NCBI GenBank assembly: GCA_028291545.1
Contig: JAQGHR010000053.1
Coordinates: 1-36,910 of the forward strand
Direction of reading: 5' to 3'
Length of the DNA stretch: 36,910 nt
Source: Planctomycetota bacterium
GTDB taxonomy: Bacteria; Planctomycetota; Planctomycetia; Isosphaerales; Isosphaeraceae
A program made the translations under genes and the position numbers. Positions 28,701 through 30,197 of the stretch are shown here, piece after piece. How positions within the stretch are numbered: the stretch's first letter is position 1; every line of letters starts with the position of its first letter. The notes under the pieces are model-generated. The model ran no database searches, was not told where the DNA came from, and saw only the letters and a program-made list of their open reading frames with translations.

Positions 28701-30197
28701 CCCCCCGCCGACGACGCTGCCGATGCCGCTGGCCCCGCCCGTGTTCGTCGCGGTGTTCGCCGTCAGGTCCACCGTCACCGCGGTCGTGAAGGCCGAGTAG
28801 TCCAGAGTGTTCAGGCCACCCCCTCCGTCAATCTTGCCGGCGAGGCTCGCCCCCTTGGCGAGGACGAAGGCGTCCTTGCCCGCTCCGCCTTTCAGGTTCT
28901 CCACCCCCGCGAAGCTCAGCCCTCCGACAGTCCCGGAGTTCACGCCTGGCTGTAGCATCCAGGTACTGTCCGTGTCGAGGCCGACCAGGATGTCGTCGCC
29001 CGCGGATCCACCCTCCAGAACGCCGCTCAGTTGGGCCCCCGTGGCGAGTACGAACGTGTCCTTGTTGCCGGCGGCGCCCGTGAGGTTCTCCACCCCGGTG
29101 AAGGCCACCCCCTCCACCGAGCCCGAGTTCGCGCCGGTCAGCGTCCAGCTACTGTCGCCTGTTGGTCCCACCAGGCTGTCGTTGCCGGCCCCACCGACGA
29201 CCTTGCCAATGCCCACGGCGCCGCCCGTACCCGTCGCGGTCTTCGCCCCAAGGTCCACCTTCACCGACGCGACGAAGGTGGTGTAGTCGAGCGTGTTCAA
29301 GCCCTCCTGACCGTCGATCTTGCCGGTGAGGCTGGCCCCCTGGGCGAAGATGAAGGAATCCCTGCCGGCGCCGCCTTGCAGGTTCTCCACCCCCGCAAAG
29401 GTCACTCCCCCCACCGTCCCGATGTTGTCGCCGTCCAGGGACCACGTACTGTCGCTGGCGGGGCCGACGAGCGTGTCCTTGCTGCTCCCGCCGCCGACGA
29501 CACGCCCGATCCCGCTGAAGCCGGCCGTGCCGGTCGCCGTGCCGTCGCCCAGGTTCACCGTCACGGCCGTCGTGTAGGCGGTGTACTCGAGCGTGTTCAG
29601 TCCGCCTCCTGCGACGATGCGTCCATCGATCCCCGCACCAATAGCGAACAGGAACCGATCCGCATTCAAGCCACCCGACAGGTTTTGCACGCCGTTGAAG
29701 GCCACGACGCCGTTGCCGAAGCTGAGCGTCCCCTTATTCTTCCCATTGATCTGCCAGTCGTTCGCGACGTTCGGCCCAATCAGGGTATTCGCGGCGGTCC
29801 CTCCGTTGAAGGCGAGGCCGGCCGCGGGGACCGGCACTCCATTGGTCGCGTCGATGGAGAGCACCATATCGCCCGAGCCGCCGTCCACCTCGACCGACGA
29901 GATGTCCGCGGTCAGGAACGGTGATCCGCCGACGTCGCCGCCGTGGTCCAGCACCCGATAGTGGTCGGCGTTCCCCGCCTGCAGCAGGAGAGTGACGGCG
30001 TCGGAGTTCCCGTCGCCCTGGACGAGCAGCACGCCCCCCTGGAGCGTCGTCGTGACGGCTGGAGCGATTCGGTCCTCCAGTCGCTCCATTTCGAGGATGG
30101 TGACGAGCCGCTTCCGGTTCCGAATGCGGGACCGACCGCGCCGCGTAAGAGCAGGATCCGCTCCATCTGAACGATTCTGGCGCGGGAATATATTCAT
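1719..30197 (-). CDS. giant repeat-built exported/surface protein, 9,492 aa
   Basis: A single frame open for 28.5 kb. ATG at 30197 is the first Met after an in-frame TGA about 27 nt upstream; no clear Shine-Dalgarno is visible. A second possible start is Met37. The stop is TAG at 1719-1721. Block order (residues): Arg-rich N terminus with LEDRIAP tag (1-46); GVENL/TLDY repeats (about 136-553); beta-helix-like strands (550-1200); GHG/PIGGL modules (1223-1877); about 24 Ala/Gly/Val-rich units (1910-3670); GHG/PIGGL again (3705-4043); haemagglutinin-like strands (4080-5180); degenerate GGxGxD beta-roll (5190-5905); FG-GAP repeats (6030-7420); beta-roll with a second GVENL set (7430-8600); terminal beta-solenoid (8610-9492). 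I noticed only one cysteine, in TFACESG near the C terminus. No kinase, protease or other enzyme signature was recognised, and no LPXTG, autotransporter barrel, dockerin or transmembrane anchor. Probably an exported structural or adhesive fibre; that role is inference. Confidence 0.96.
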   Translation of the reverse strand: MNIFPRQNRSDGADPALTRRGRSRIRNRKRLVTILEMERLEDRIAPAVTTTLQGGVLLVQGDGNSDAVTLLLQAGNADHYRVLDHGGDVGGSPFLTADISSVEVDGGSGDMVLSIDATNGVPVPAAGLAFNGGTAANTLIGPNVANDWQINGKNKGTLSFGNGVVAFNGVQNLSGGLNADRFLFAIGAGIDGRIVAGGGLNTLEYTAYTTAVTVNLGDGTATGTAGFSGIGRVVGGGSSKDTLVGPASDSTWSLDGDNIGTVGGVTFAGVENLQGGAGRDSFIFAQGASLTGKIDGQEGLNTLDYTTFVASVKVDLGAKTATGTGGAVGIGKVVGGAGNDSLVGPTGDSSWTLTGANSGSVEGVAFTGVENLTGAAGNKDTFVLATGAQLSGVLEGGSAGDDILVGLDTDSTWMLQPGVNSGTVGGLSFAGVENLKGGAGKDAFVLAKGASLAGKIDGGGGLNTLDYSAFTTAVTVDLTANTATNTGGASGIGSVVGGGSSKDTLVGPSNDITWTLTGVNSGTLGAGTFVGVEHLVGASGNADTFVITPAGQLGDTIDGGSGGADKIVFDDGNNHFVTYAPTGSQSGTVALGGRSFTYAGMDPIGFYVSNFSDAENIKITGNPLVASDLSFTSFTVELVQVRQGGGGESIAFHTPGQSLTVDMGGLGNNTLSFGSAGTELVLPSSLTIHGGGLDDSVVVAGPLTVGQGLSFNGAIGKSNVTVKASVTVLGGGLAIDDRFGFKQTVEFDAPATVHGDVSILGGLFADTVTLNASLDIFNGRLTIDGTLGRPTDLIGDELLGLDAVTINGNVNTHGGDISVDAATVDVGSIALSTRAFAPAAPSVTTGDAGAISVDSRTITLGVGGKLLATGGSGFTAGDIALSVYVFDPSGVLPVDVLPSVDPSIKVRKGAEIRGGQIDLTAKKSSQSQILQVSILSVQHKKATIDIADATIDGTGDITISATTEDADVFGQNNPGLVNNLALSPFTTSAFTDPLALLGLPPILGAVSYQQRSGDAMVTLSGTSVRSGGDVNLTSSIDITSSAPAGGGAMILANKKTPLMDQVPFSAGYARADGIANTQIVGATLIDAGGSVSIGSNAKIAAQVQAFTATNASFGQDKKVGGTTKYKTVSGAKTFFPSLAIAVTQSDTTSNALVGEDVHIIAKGNVTVNAAADVTNDARAGTAVFGDGLGSIGIVIGTDKTNVLSRVDGHITAGGLQKFQTLDLSNVNDVSDSITVPDHGLTNGQAIVYHAATPPDPSNPNSTPSPLDPIGGLEDGATYYVIVKDKDTIQLARSPILKLDASALADDVQNYLSRRATKTAESGGIDLVADTIALPGHGFSEHQGVTVATTADWTLLGLEPQDEYQVHVVDSGHIQLLTQIAANAGATPRQLPGTDYYIVDFSLPAPKKPGDPPITAAGTMVLGFNEAPLNFHPTTAVQADGSLELAGHGYSTGDVVTYGVTQGTPTTVNVGRTALFNVADADVKFDPQTDRVVDDTITIGGGHQFVNGQRVTYTSRGGTPIGGLREGGDYYIVVVDEFRVRLAANQAAALQGTFIHLTSSGAGSSHGLRYNNVDTVNSVLVIHDHQLQTGQKLVYNADSRGPIGGLTSGTTYFAIRLDDHLLRLAPSRDDASAGRFITFTTGAGGVSNGLMTDNVVMNIDVSRTVPVVDYVRNTIELPAHGLTTGQKVVYKTNSGDPIGGLRNGATYAVLVADADHIRLTPLPDPDHPEIDPNVPIDLLSGTLDTNDQEFTFDDLSYAFDPSLRPTVDVNADTIWRKGHGFKSGERVTYLTGGGTPIGGLIDGHDYVVMLAGDPDAFQLADPATPTTPVKLTGIGAGSGQGFERASTGDRGTSPISGLLDGGTYYVTRIDADHIRLSKTAENAVNAAALDLSLTAAQKSTPGLQHYFTAYGHKTDSSDDNTPPPGIDVLASLTAENRQISEAQVGGSPTLTHMLLGYFPLDPMMLKKGLMAKETAVSDAAPVSIAGASAYNNYVHVVKAIVGSKAVLRSASNVAVNATSENFSAVVADGQLIVPKLVTGAPAQKLASVGVAVALGFYDNTAIATVESGASIDADANVGVTSQVTYPDLTKFLPFNPTRFNISDPDNGNFLSEAGTALNGRGGLDQIMNIWAHTSSTTASKPAEISVTGSIGRSAYHNVSLATISSGAKVNANRQGDGQSVVVSADNTMDLLNLAGVIKLDLTINGLKKASPKNPPISPFGNQAGTIGVGGSFLWQSVDNTTVAMIEGGAQVHTGKVDGLKVASNEKVSSINLVVTGGISGILGVSGSISVVDHVASTTAQIASGARIQGGPVSLQADSNVSYYNIAGAAQISSAIGIGVSAAINRVTRDTQSIIGADVGTGPPSPGGVGTVIDATSLTMDAKNTGFLLGVSVAGAVVDSKVVGKLQDSTTTTMGVLPVSVGLAGAVSINEVRETTRSYINGSTAVTLAGGDLTFDTRSDTRILAVTGSLSLAAKNLISIAIAGSISKNTLEATTESFAVGANVRQAGSASLTANRQGSVFAVTVAAAGPTPTGLFSTSAGLGLTVDVAASVSLNDISGATRAYIANGAVEAANLLSLTASDTSHIQADGGAAALALSLKPDALGISIAAGVSVAVNHVTSTMDSHLDKVTATGGGSVAISAANSSTIDALTLAGAAIFSQVSAVGLAFSGAGAGSGNTIVNTTQAFVRDSAIEHAAGVSLIAKDDSTIEAHGIAVAIALEFGQDGISAAIAMGGSATVNEVKNRVDASIAHSTVSANGAIDIRAIETSRISALSVGAAFATATVAGVGVSVAGAGAGAVAINTISSEVSASIKDSSAGLHAIQAGAGGVRIRATDSATITASADGGAVALAAAAVGAGIGLAVGAGIANNTISDTVMAFVDASNVDSAGGVEVAASSQNHIDSLVIAIAGSLGAAGGEIPIGIAASGAGASSNNTVQNHVLATVKNGSTVTATSDVEITADDSSSVDAKVAAAAVAIGLISVGVGVSIAKNRLEEHEEADVDGSTVRSNHGTVTIRASSSGDLSATSVAVATAIVIGFAGAGSTADSTILNDVEAYARNATIGSFGATRILADSDFSVSATTAAATIGLVGISVMTPNVQIGGATRAFVEGAGTITAASLDVHATSRNHADLPAGLSLTISGIGGAGAGASALVDRVTEAYVGASDASAPGAGPVVDAGVGKASIVAASTSTATSGVAGGAVALINIGAFLSDATIRGATRAFVGPAASVRAGSLDVHATANETASSQITAFGVGGIGGTGANATSTIASVTEAHVGTRSGQAAGTPATVLDIRNAVDIAATSSGGADSRAQGGSGGLLQITALLSGAHDDRRTRAYIGEQAAVGAGSLNVAARGTLAASAETFVLAIGVINGTGANAEATVGSDALKHGNVEAFIGIAPGAGVATGTSIDVAHGMTVLATTDASAYAKTAGGSGSLVDVTVMLAGANENTVTRADVSDGVTLIAGSLEVQAHATRRSAVADVFAVQVSVIGGSGAMSHAGVHGTVEAILGGGTSHVTAAGALSLIAKTDNDVAGANTTLGAGAILLAVAIALSDATNDSFTSTSVRDGTKISAGSVAILTDTRDRAGSNALVAGGGIISGQGVKAQADISSTNTATVGDDVTIVSAGDVSVTALARAAKGNANASSYGGGLVSIGVGVSELTVTPTVIASIGGKTTTIAADGKLTVAARLLEGQTSPDSFVQSNAVDTSADTIHFAQHGLQTGDVVAYDADGNLPINTSSGPLVSLARDYSVIRIDDDTLALGASFSGKSVDSGAPFSAAAGVDAMRDVIAFGRPHGFKTGEAVRYDNGGLASVGSLTKDAGDAGIYYVRVIDDRTIKLTHTPGEAAAAVTGFDVAPGLVTAGRTLNIDNSYSAGDRLTYRAPAPVEFNSKSIDYDNTKTDSYTTIDNNIIYLGSDANGDGNVEPLATNLRSGDRITYVASDPARPIDGLVSGHTYYVIKLNDFQVQLAATAADVTSHPAPTQSDPNKRDSGANPILLSSDKSDGGAAVRHLLLPQSLGGLQDGVTYTVANPTSSSFQLRDPNGSLVTSLALNGATGTHFLSKEGGVDLNATSDSAADRHTLRVDFVGPTAGVTNKLLGPGLESLRTYNSAATDGPSSASARGGQFGFLAYNGPSAHVAFGAQVQASSAAQLIDVAGDVSITSQSGGSVAANADTMGGGFIGIGTASATVDYSSTNNAFVGTPTGPVNHITGDATAPQVTAAGMRIIAGGDFILGSYTSTTTSVRSSALGAGFIGVATSNASNNVSNTTNVLLGSDASLKARSVALNAQATALSATANASATAGGFAGGAGATSDNNVSSTTNALLEGTNTSHTLVDALEGVDVHATHARTVLDRTTLTHFYGLFGGTSDHGANAGALKNHVDGDSGVLVSSAERPSAASSGVIPATTLDTVLPPGYTHVAVFVQANNGVVRLVDNGDLHDDDPLDRTDNSIQWDSDITVLAGPAPELIIGADGKVIRAVNITVNGVANPAVGTDVSGAANISIGDIHVRPPGEIVFQATNKIAGGASVVGGHRWGTFNFSGGYESIRIINAANKDLVLHSVDLTPPAGANRVLLDQAKDTATLKYDVKMDLLSTLIDIRNLGKSNLVLPDDQTIDNAAGTTNIQNLGGSILTGPKGNFVLRTERIGDPSRTYGRTDVPGQASDSFDGVVTFLDNGAAPDTITRDDGGSWLASGFAVGELIQVEGQINPGSYKIAAITGTHSEILTLSVVDKVTSATGVAKITRFFGLEALSGSIGSAAHPLHVEIVQDGGQGENLYATASQDVFLSVTGVFLNPGATKILKINNITAGGQVQLTLVQPVDPTFDFGLIEAVGDITIKSANPAPPDANGSPAMVSVKGSINILGTGHLDVLTNGDIDLTEITGDLRIATVHSTAGNVALATLAGSVYDIATGAADNGSTPWVIGNSVSLRATGGYIGAIGDFLEIDSSAQATGSVDAVADQGVYLRETQGDLNLGAVASRYSDLILITLSGSMLDAADDPTADIQATNVDLIVNGGGVGTDANPVEVDGAGVGQEQNALQVDPAVPGVGRLYVDSPNSVYVTEVSAGLNVLKVAPQAGVVRLTSHDSARDHEDINLLPGGTTLFGVAIAKGVVSAPGGVELLAGDNVTLPENTLVSSPTSVLIRVDSQAVDGDPGIGGTADIRGDVTAPQVEIAGGIDLDYLQLNNPIGINAGGNTLVRGHEGSDRIFVRAIAGPTTLEGGEGADRFFLSSNASKALFTTSGVYDDTVDPLGRLTGDLTRLGNLKIDAGTGGNGGTVDGIYLSSDAAPAALTGTLTGNTITGLGLTGPITYTAVSGATLQVELSNHNDLMKVKDLASNIYASIEGGAGDDTLNVGNDSASLTGISGIVSFVGQDGTDTLNVRGDASTVTGQLSAISVTGMGLGSNGQISVHNDNFGAGYNLGDGSWPGAIYYASRKINNGTETVTSTVEAVNVYLGGGDDRFSIDSTNAFTTAYVHGGGGNDTLKVSSTPFGLHPASLGRVDYLAGALHLDGEAGADTVVLDDSGDDNANVGTYLGNTVTGLDMLGSVVFDTPDDITIRLGAGADAFYIPSVNAGLTVRLDTGGGKDLVYVGTVAGAETQGSLSGLKGTLLIDGQGPEAGDELFVNDQSELAGQTFVVSNAVDAAITVLDDGTPWRFDSTTVRRSGTGAGSLVYRRMEGVVLSAGQGDDTINLQGTHREQSPAGKNSIFTVNAGGGDDTVNLGLPVVGGDTLDNFLIDTGTPSADSVRGIPVMINGQGGYDVVQFLDTSSKASTNLAFVNKQFANLFPATPPAVGADPRWIDVFTRAFGEDPANTSYASVVLSKAGGSDPVNVNSRAIEHVKVSLGSGDDVTQFFSGVYPYDMTVYAGNGADTFNIDNGVDDRGHLATLNGEEGDDLVFARFEPGVPNGTAFFDFNGGPNGTAGDTLRIAGDGRAAGTYTPSATTPRSGQVLVNGNSFNFSGVEPLVMHGLSDFKVATPDAAANLAIDSVNVADLNLKELVLHTLTVDGVVTWTRQTTMVQPTAMETKHSGQATAVSGDTLAVGAEVQGASAGVVSVYARNGSGWVEQAKLYAPDMVAGGGQGFGRSVALDGALLIVGAPQDDTDGIDAGAAYVFLRTGAIWAFEAKLKAQDGSAGDAFGQAVSISGNTVFVGAVGGVKDAAYAFVRNGTAWSQQQKITRSGDTTSDFGAALAVDGNSAVIGAPLTGTTDTGVAYVYARSGSIWSLSSTLLASQQNAGEHFGAAVDLQGGKIVVGAPLWDGVNNDRADQGRAFVFEGAGASWTRVARLTADGGLPEAEALQEGRAGDRFGTSVSVDGDYVAVGSPGFDGTDLDIGAAYVFYRLPDIGSGNGASWTRSTGNSGSGRLGAASPAGASADLLPPYNTADRFGSSLALGDGRLVVGIPGFNDTTGGLRSDVGAVRTFMTDGLLPPYTGASVRADVLKDPGDSLNVTPSAASRFGSVTYYDQIARTLLVSDYGHGQVYVYVNEALSWRPVQVLTGAAGFGADIDIDGNRMVIGAPDSATATVYTRNADGETWSFQQTLTGTVGTSFGASVAISGNRLVVGMPDATAKYWSQGQADTNPPPTGYQLDLGKAGGAVTYVYSGTWKQDRLLMPDDTALPYDTSVVQDTTPADWNRVGIDMHGNSTNPKDHIEYFGIGFHDLKDNNVEGGKVYLAPYTFIALADVDYHHIGPDHGAESYSNPTSVFKSFNISGDLDVNFIIVGTLKDTTGIFADIWDANIVKGSGWNTPGDHTDKLFEPVEALTAGPNTIMMAVDTYGGISNIADAAPYIDNRGSLAVLHGIAPMGPRHVFLASNLRVTTSRIFDNTFSALNNASWGSSVDIVGNEVYLGAAGKSRTAFYDLTVGDFTHWTANVGGFTDTPLRTTKYYDGSGRLGAELAINVDNGPSNALLYVGSPGSNQVTGYVKTGTLWAPTFTYTSPDSTQARFGDNETIDTAGNRMLVGATGGHGAAYLYSSVRVDGGTYLGRTYLPYNYNTVTGQMQDDPSATLNFGAGAQLISEGFVVVGTQNSTIEANKLYAFRQRGPAWTVATTDLVPVAQSRSAAGASVAIDGNIAVVGAPNFDNRGAVFVYTTDDVTGSWTYRTMLQPADIGSNDQFGASVAVSGNSLVVGSPNKGGGAGATYMFQRLGDGWTQKSEFAGAVGAHLGAAVAVFGSSAIAGAPGVDQASVYDFDGVTWSSVQTLVASGPLVGEFGGAVAMDQKTLVIGAPSGNAGRGAAGVYVDNGTTWTLQQSLTAGALGASGDRYGAAVDVSGDVAVIGSPGALGTRGAAYSYTRATNVWGGQTQISLATGQPTDFFGSSLAMDNGKLVIGAYGRKIGSSEDQGAAYSYHLKNGGWVLDTPIDPLSASDGFAGDDLGYAVALSGDRAILGAPQLLGRSHYVPGAINIDGQGYAFIRDVSPPLTVTVIENQTELIAGAKANVVKGTLGGVQTSDLKFFDIADVTLVTGSADDHLTLGPKGLTAFGLQSFTLQTGGGDDTFDVQSDKLTPPAVGTFVPDGAGGFDEVAGGFRYDGGTGANALNAGADSDWTLGGSLLTAGNGGQITLANVHDVRITGGDGINRIKVLAWGGIAVLDGGANSDQFEVAAAAMNAVTVHDAGGGLDQLTVIGTPAVDTITVSATGVQLGNAVLAFVGIEVLSIAGGGGNDTLSVVDSTAATVLLDGEGGSDLYRVFSGLNSSHVYIHDSGPPPSPGANIDELDVPDGALAGPSSFTVGNNVVTYDATIEKTGLSATSPIVTLDTGAGNDVAVINGNLLTINGTVVDLTTVLELTINAGEGTDSFILLDVPSWLTKLVLQGGGGSDTIVENSNGPTTWSITGAGIGTVSGVDMFTFSGIENVNTGPSDDKFLFTNDASSLVGDLKADGSSDTLDYSGRSKAVTVDLAQGKATAIGGMISGIDSFVGGAGVDTLVGPNDHNTWRLDGPDAGTVDGVTFRSIENVTGGRADDDFEVVAPGSLKGTIDGGAGANTLGFTTTDAVDTVNVSAPQVTINGAAWSYVDIDALSLNTLGGADSITVVPAASGFPSQVGVDAGAGNDVVAVNLVAGIATHIHVAGGDQTDSLAVYGTAGNDTIAVDRQTLVSDGMHVDFTEIENLTVDGGAGSDAISLIGDVLPGNVLLKGGGDDDRFAVTYPVGSSGLDVDGGSGNNSLAVVLTDAKDAVKLDSGSLQVAGAVTTTYRNIASFSLDTGGGDDVVDVLGTATGSTGIETGAGGDTVNIQATQGKLKLNTGDDADTVNLRAAGAETSIDLGDGDDTANVSSAAPGAGGTLVGIVGVANLTGGSGTDALKIDASSDTFGRSGTLGASYLEGMGLGGGLGYLAFESLTASFGSGADDLLISGTHDGPTTINTNAGKDNVQVASVGGDLKLNTGEDDDTVRVFATQGADPVINSGINGPVTVDGGSGHDKLIVVSQATTAPPGVLSATTVTGLGMGAGIDYSAVEAVDINLADGADHFTVQGTSAVTTLNLGDGGDTADVLGTTGPLTINAGPGDDVINVGSVAPAVGGLVDGITGLLTVLGDGGTNSLNVDDTGSQMPKTGTLTSDSLTGLNMGPGGIAYSGLSSLNINLGYGGMTGNAFNIAVASDTDLPAATTINGEPQPIPFVGYRVRRDVLVASWAKDFNNVLNLTDFGTSIVSVGNNFNGSLMSRDTGNVQSIVIGGSLTASGSLRVVDSTDPATPTTSAGLLGNIGTMTVGGAIAGLVQVSGNLTTLIVGPANTRTSRGVNDVSGNLIVGGALTTGSIAGDVSGAIKETLTVESLYVGGSLTQTGMISAANLLNPALGNINALTIGGDLAGTLIVTGTLGTFNLGGSFRSTGVLKVGNLNSMTVQGDLAGPLAVQAVLKALTVRGATPGTVTADQIGTISVYAGRGPLVAQIKESGIQRRIEAAVPSAPFPTQSQDGTPASPAGISFQYFYEGVISPVVEGVTPTTLVNPQLTARVANATGNTGPDQFDFSLVTYHNSAKFNLARLDAIGNSGVSGIRNVAVEGDILTRLTAAASAFFAPAPSPAGVYLPQDNLAGVGVRDFVPTTSIRAASIQAVAYGSRGAGSSPKFNILAWPQIQSAQDLLAPGTAMVQANDTFRMPFADMANQQVQLFVVTDPKGGHFDEKGIALVVQSVTSPNAAGTANVVTPSNVDRGAAVALVKVVPARDSHGRVQNSVVQLIDLRGDGGSIQTQQSFSATASISSTGPLGDLSLLGPQGLNNLTAPSIFGSINITGPITGVVQTTGKRTDPITSVVTTMPADFGRIYVDTFACESGVTSTTVRMGGLSGQLVSRGDLISQISSNGGSLTGVIAVEGNVGKTFTSSAGQATRLGGIISNGPFSGRLVVLGQIVADMLFNGGLKGGRIAAKGGIVGNLTINGGLDSGSVVVSGGKIGDPGLKTQFIVNGKNKGILAARGAMNFGKNAPDGIVLNNVGAAQNNPNASAIDAIFMDNGLSLGFDLKGLDLVGLNLILADLAALSVDSSGKLTGTKK
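1722..4360 (-). repeat. C-terminal GG-rich beta-solenoid of the giant protein
   Basis: Residues about 8613-9492 show irregular strands of the form IGGSLTASGSLRV, LTIGGDLAGTLIVTGTLG and FNLGGSFRSTGVLKVGNL. A non-repetitive section follows (SFQYFYEGVISPVVEGV to about KGGHFDEKGIALVV). The gene ends with more solenoid strands (RLGGIISNGPFSGRLVVLG, KGGRIAAKGGIVGNLTINGG) and a Leu/Asp-rich tail, LKGLDLVGLNLILADLAALS, then GKLTGTKK. The terminus has no transmembrane helix, sorting signal or barrel. The single Cys I noticed (TFACESG) lies here. Confidence 0.65.
4400..6200 (-). repeat. degenerate beta-roll repeats, C-terminal part
   Basis: Residues about 8000-8600 continue with spaced Gly/Asp turns such as GGAGSDAISLIGD, GGGDDDRFAVTY, LGDGDDTANVSS, GGSGTDALKIDAS, GGSGHDKLIVVS and AGPGDDVINVGS. 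A sub-repeat with L..TTVTGLGMG.GI.Y appears at least three times (SYLEGMGLGGGLGYL, TTVTGLGMGAGIDYS, DSLTGLNMGPGGIAYS), about 100-150 residues apart. Confidence 0.65.
6220..6690 (-). repeat. second set of GVENL / TLDY repeats near the C terminus
   Basis: Residues about 7837-7993 hold two copies of the N-terminal repeat family: TWSITGAGIGTVSGVDMFTF, SGIENVNTGPSDDKFLFTND, DTLDYSGRSKAVTVDL and DTLVGPNDHNTWRLDGPDAG, then TVDGVTF..IENVTGG. They lie more than 7,000 residues from the first set, with unrelated blocks in between. Confidence 0.78.
7940..12110 (-). repeat. FG-GAP repeat region (about 21 repeats)
   Basis: Residues about 6030-7420 carry integrin-alpha-like FG-GAP repeats of 50-70 residues: FG.SVA.DG...VGAP followed by G.AYVF. 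Examples are FGRSVALDGALLIVGAP, FGTSVSVDGDYVAVGSP, FGASVAVSGNSLVVGSP and LGYAVALSGDRAILGAP. Several have Asp-rich loops (DDTDGIDAG, DGTDLDIG) like the Ca-binding loops of beta-propellers. By eye I count 21, which would make three seven-bladed propellers. Repeats 8, 10 and 13 are the weakest. FG-GAP propellers bind ligands on cell surfaces in known proteins; the ligand here is unknown. Confidence 0.85.
9720..10310 (-). other. ~200-residue insertion between FG-GAP repeats 10 and 11
   Basis: Residues about 6630-6827 break the FG-GAP rhythm. They read WNRVGIDMHGN, then HIEYFGIGFHDLKDNNVEGG, DVNFIIVGTLKDTTGIFADI, WNTPGDHTDKLFEPVEAL and TIMMAVDTYGGISNIADAAP. The segment is richer in His, Ile, Lys, Trp and Tyr than its surroundings, and its DNA is locally more AT-rich (for example around 10020-10090). 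FG-GAP repeats resume with WGSSVDIVGNEVYLGA. It looks like a distinct folded domain inserted in the propeller region. I do not recognise it. Confidence 0.6.
12480..14640 (-). repeat. degenerate GGxGxD beta-roll repeats
   Basis: Residues about 5190-5905 contain spaced motifs such as GGEGADRFFLSS, GGAGDDTLNVGND, GGGGNDTLKVSS, AGNGADTFNIDNG and NGEEGDDLVFARF. They resemble the Ca-binding nonapeptide of RTX proteins but occur singly, 40-80 residues apart, rather than as tight tandem arrays. The intervening sequences are other beta strands. Calcium binding is plausible; a toxin or type I secretion role is not implied. Confidence 0.65.
18070..19085 (-). repeat. GHG/PIGGL/TYYV modules, cluster 2
   Basis: About four copies (residues 3705-4043) of the module also found at 24567-26530. 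They include DTIHFAQHGLQTGDVVAYDA, DVIAFGRPHGFKTGEAVRYD, LRSGDRITY...RPIDGLVSGHTYYVIKL and a last half-copy GGLQDGVTYTV. A short acidic loop DANGDGNVE (residues 3916-3924) between copies looks like a Ca-binding DxNxDG loop, but it lacks the usual position-12 acid. The two clusters are separated by the 24-unit array, so the module was probably moved within the gene by duplication. Confidence 0.7.
19200..24470 (-). repeat. about 24 Ala/Gly/Val-rich beta-solenoid-like units
   Basis: Residues about 1910-3670 consist of units of roughly 70 residues. Each carries an Ala/Gly/Ile/Val-rich strand pair (for example VGVSVAGAGAGAVAINT), then N.V/I...T.A.V..S.V (for example NNTVQNHVLATVKNGSTV or VNEVKNRVDASIAHSTV), then an acidic or Ser/Thr-rich strand (VEITADDSSSVDA). 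Counting the N.V...T.A.V element by eye gives about 24. The hydrophobic strands are too Gly-rich and too short to be transmembrane helices. The pattern resembles haemagglutinin-type beta-solenoids. Charged residues are few apart from Asp, so the fibre would be acidic. Confidence 0.72.
24567..26530 (-). repeat. GHG/PIGGL/TYYV modules, cluster 1
   Basis: Roughly seven copies over residues 1223-1877 of a 60-90-residue module. The consensus is DTI.LPGHGL.TGQ.V.Y, then G.PIGGL.DG.TYYV, then V.DAD.I.LA. Clear copies include DSITVPDHGLTNGQAIVY, NTIELPAHGLTTGQKVVYKT and DTIWRKGHGFKSGERVTYLT, each with a downstream PIGGL. One or two copies are partial (for example GSLELAGHGYSTGDVVTYG without a matching PIGGL half). 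The alternating pattern of short strands and Gly-rich turns suggests a small all-beta domain. I do not know a named family for it with certainty. Confidence 0.75.
28540..29790 (-). repeat. N-terminal GVENL / NTLDY repeats of the giant protein
   Basis: About six tandem, diverged copies (residues 136-553). The unit runs: D.TW.L.G.N.GTV, then V.FAGVENLQGGAGRD.F, FA.GASL.GKIDG..GLNTLDY, TTAV.VDL...TATGTGG, and SGIG.VVGG...DTLVGP. Two spacings occur at the DNA level, about 300 bp for complete units and about 190 bp where the TLDY/VDL half is missing (for example between 29080 and 28890). Copies differ enough that they are old rather than freshly duplicated. Beta-rich composition suggests parallel beta-helix turns. 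A second set near the C terminus (6220-6690) is the same family. Confidence 0.8.
30060..30110 (-). other. N-terminal LExR-type tag of the giant protein
   Basis: Residues 30-46 of the giant protein end in MERLEDRIAPA, preceded by an Arg/Lys-rich stretch (RRGRSRIRNRKR, 19-30). Large planctomycete exported proteins often begin with basic residues and a short LExR-like motif instead of a standard hydrophobic signal peptide. The small protein at 31759 has the equivalent LEARLCLSAF. The link to export is inferred from this recurrence; no hydrophobic h-region is visible here. Confidence 0.6.

Noticed and set aside
1719..30197. CRISPR array or direct DNA repeats within the giant gene
   Set aside because: The repeats are protein-level and diverged in DNA, with no constant short repeats and spacers.
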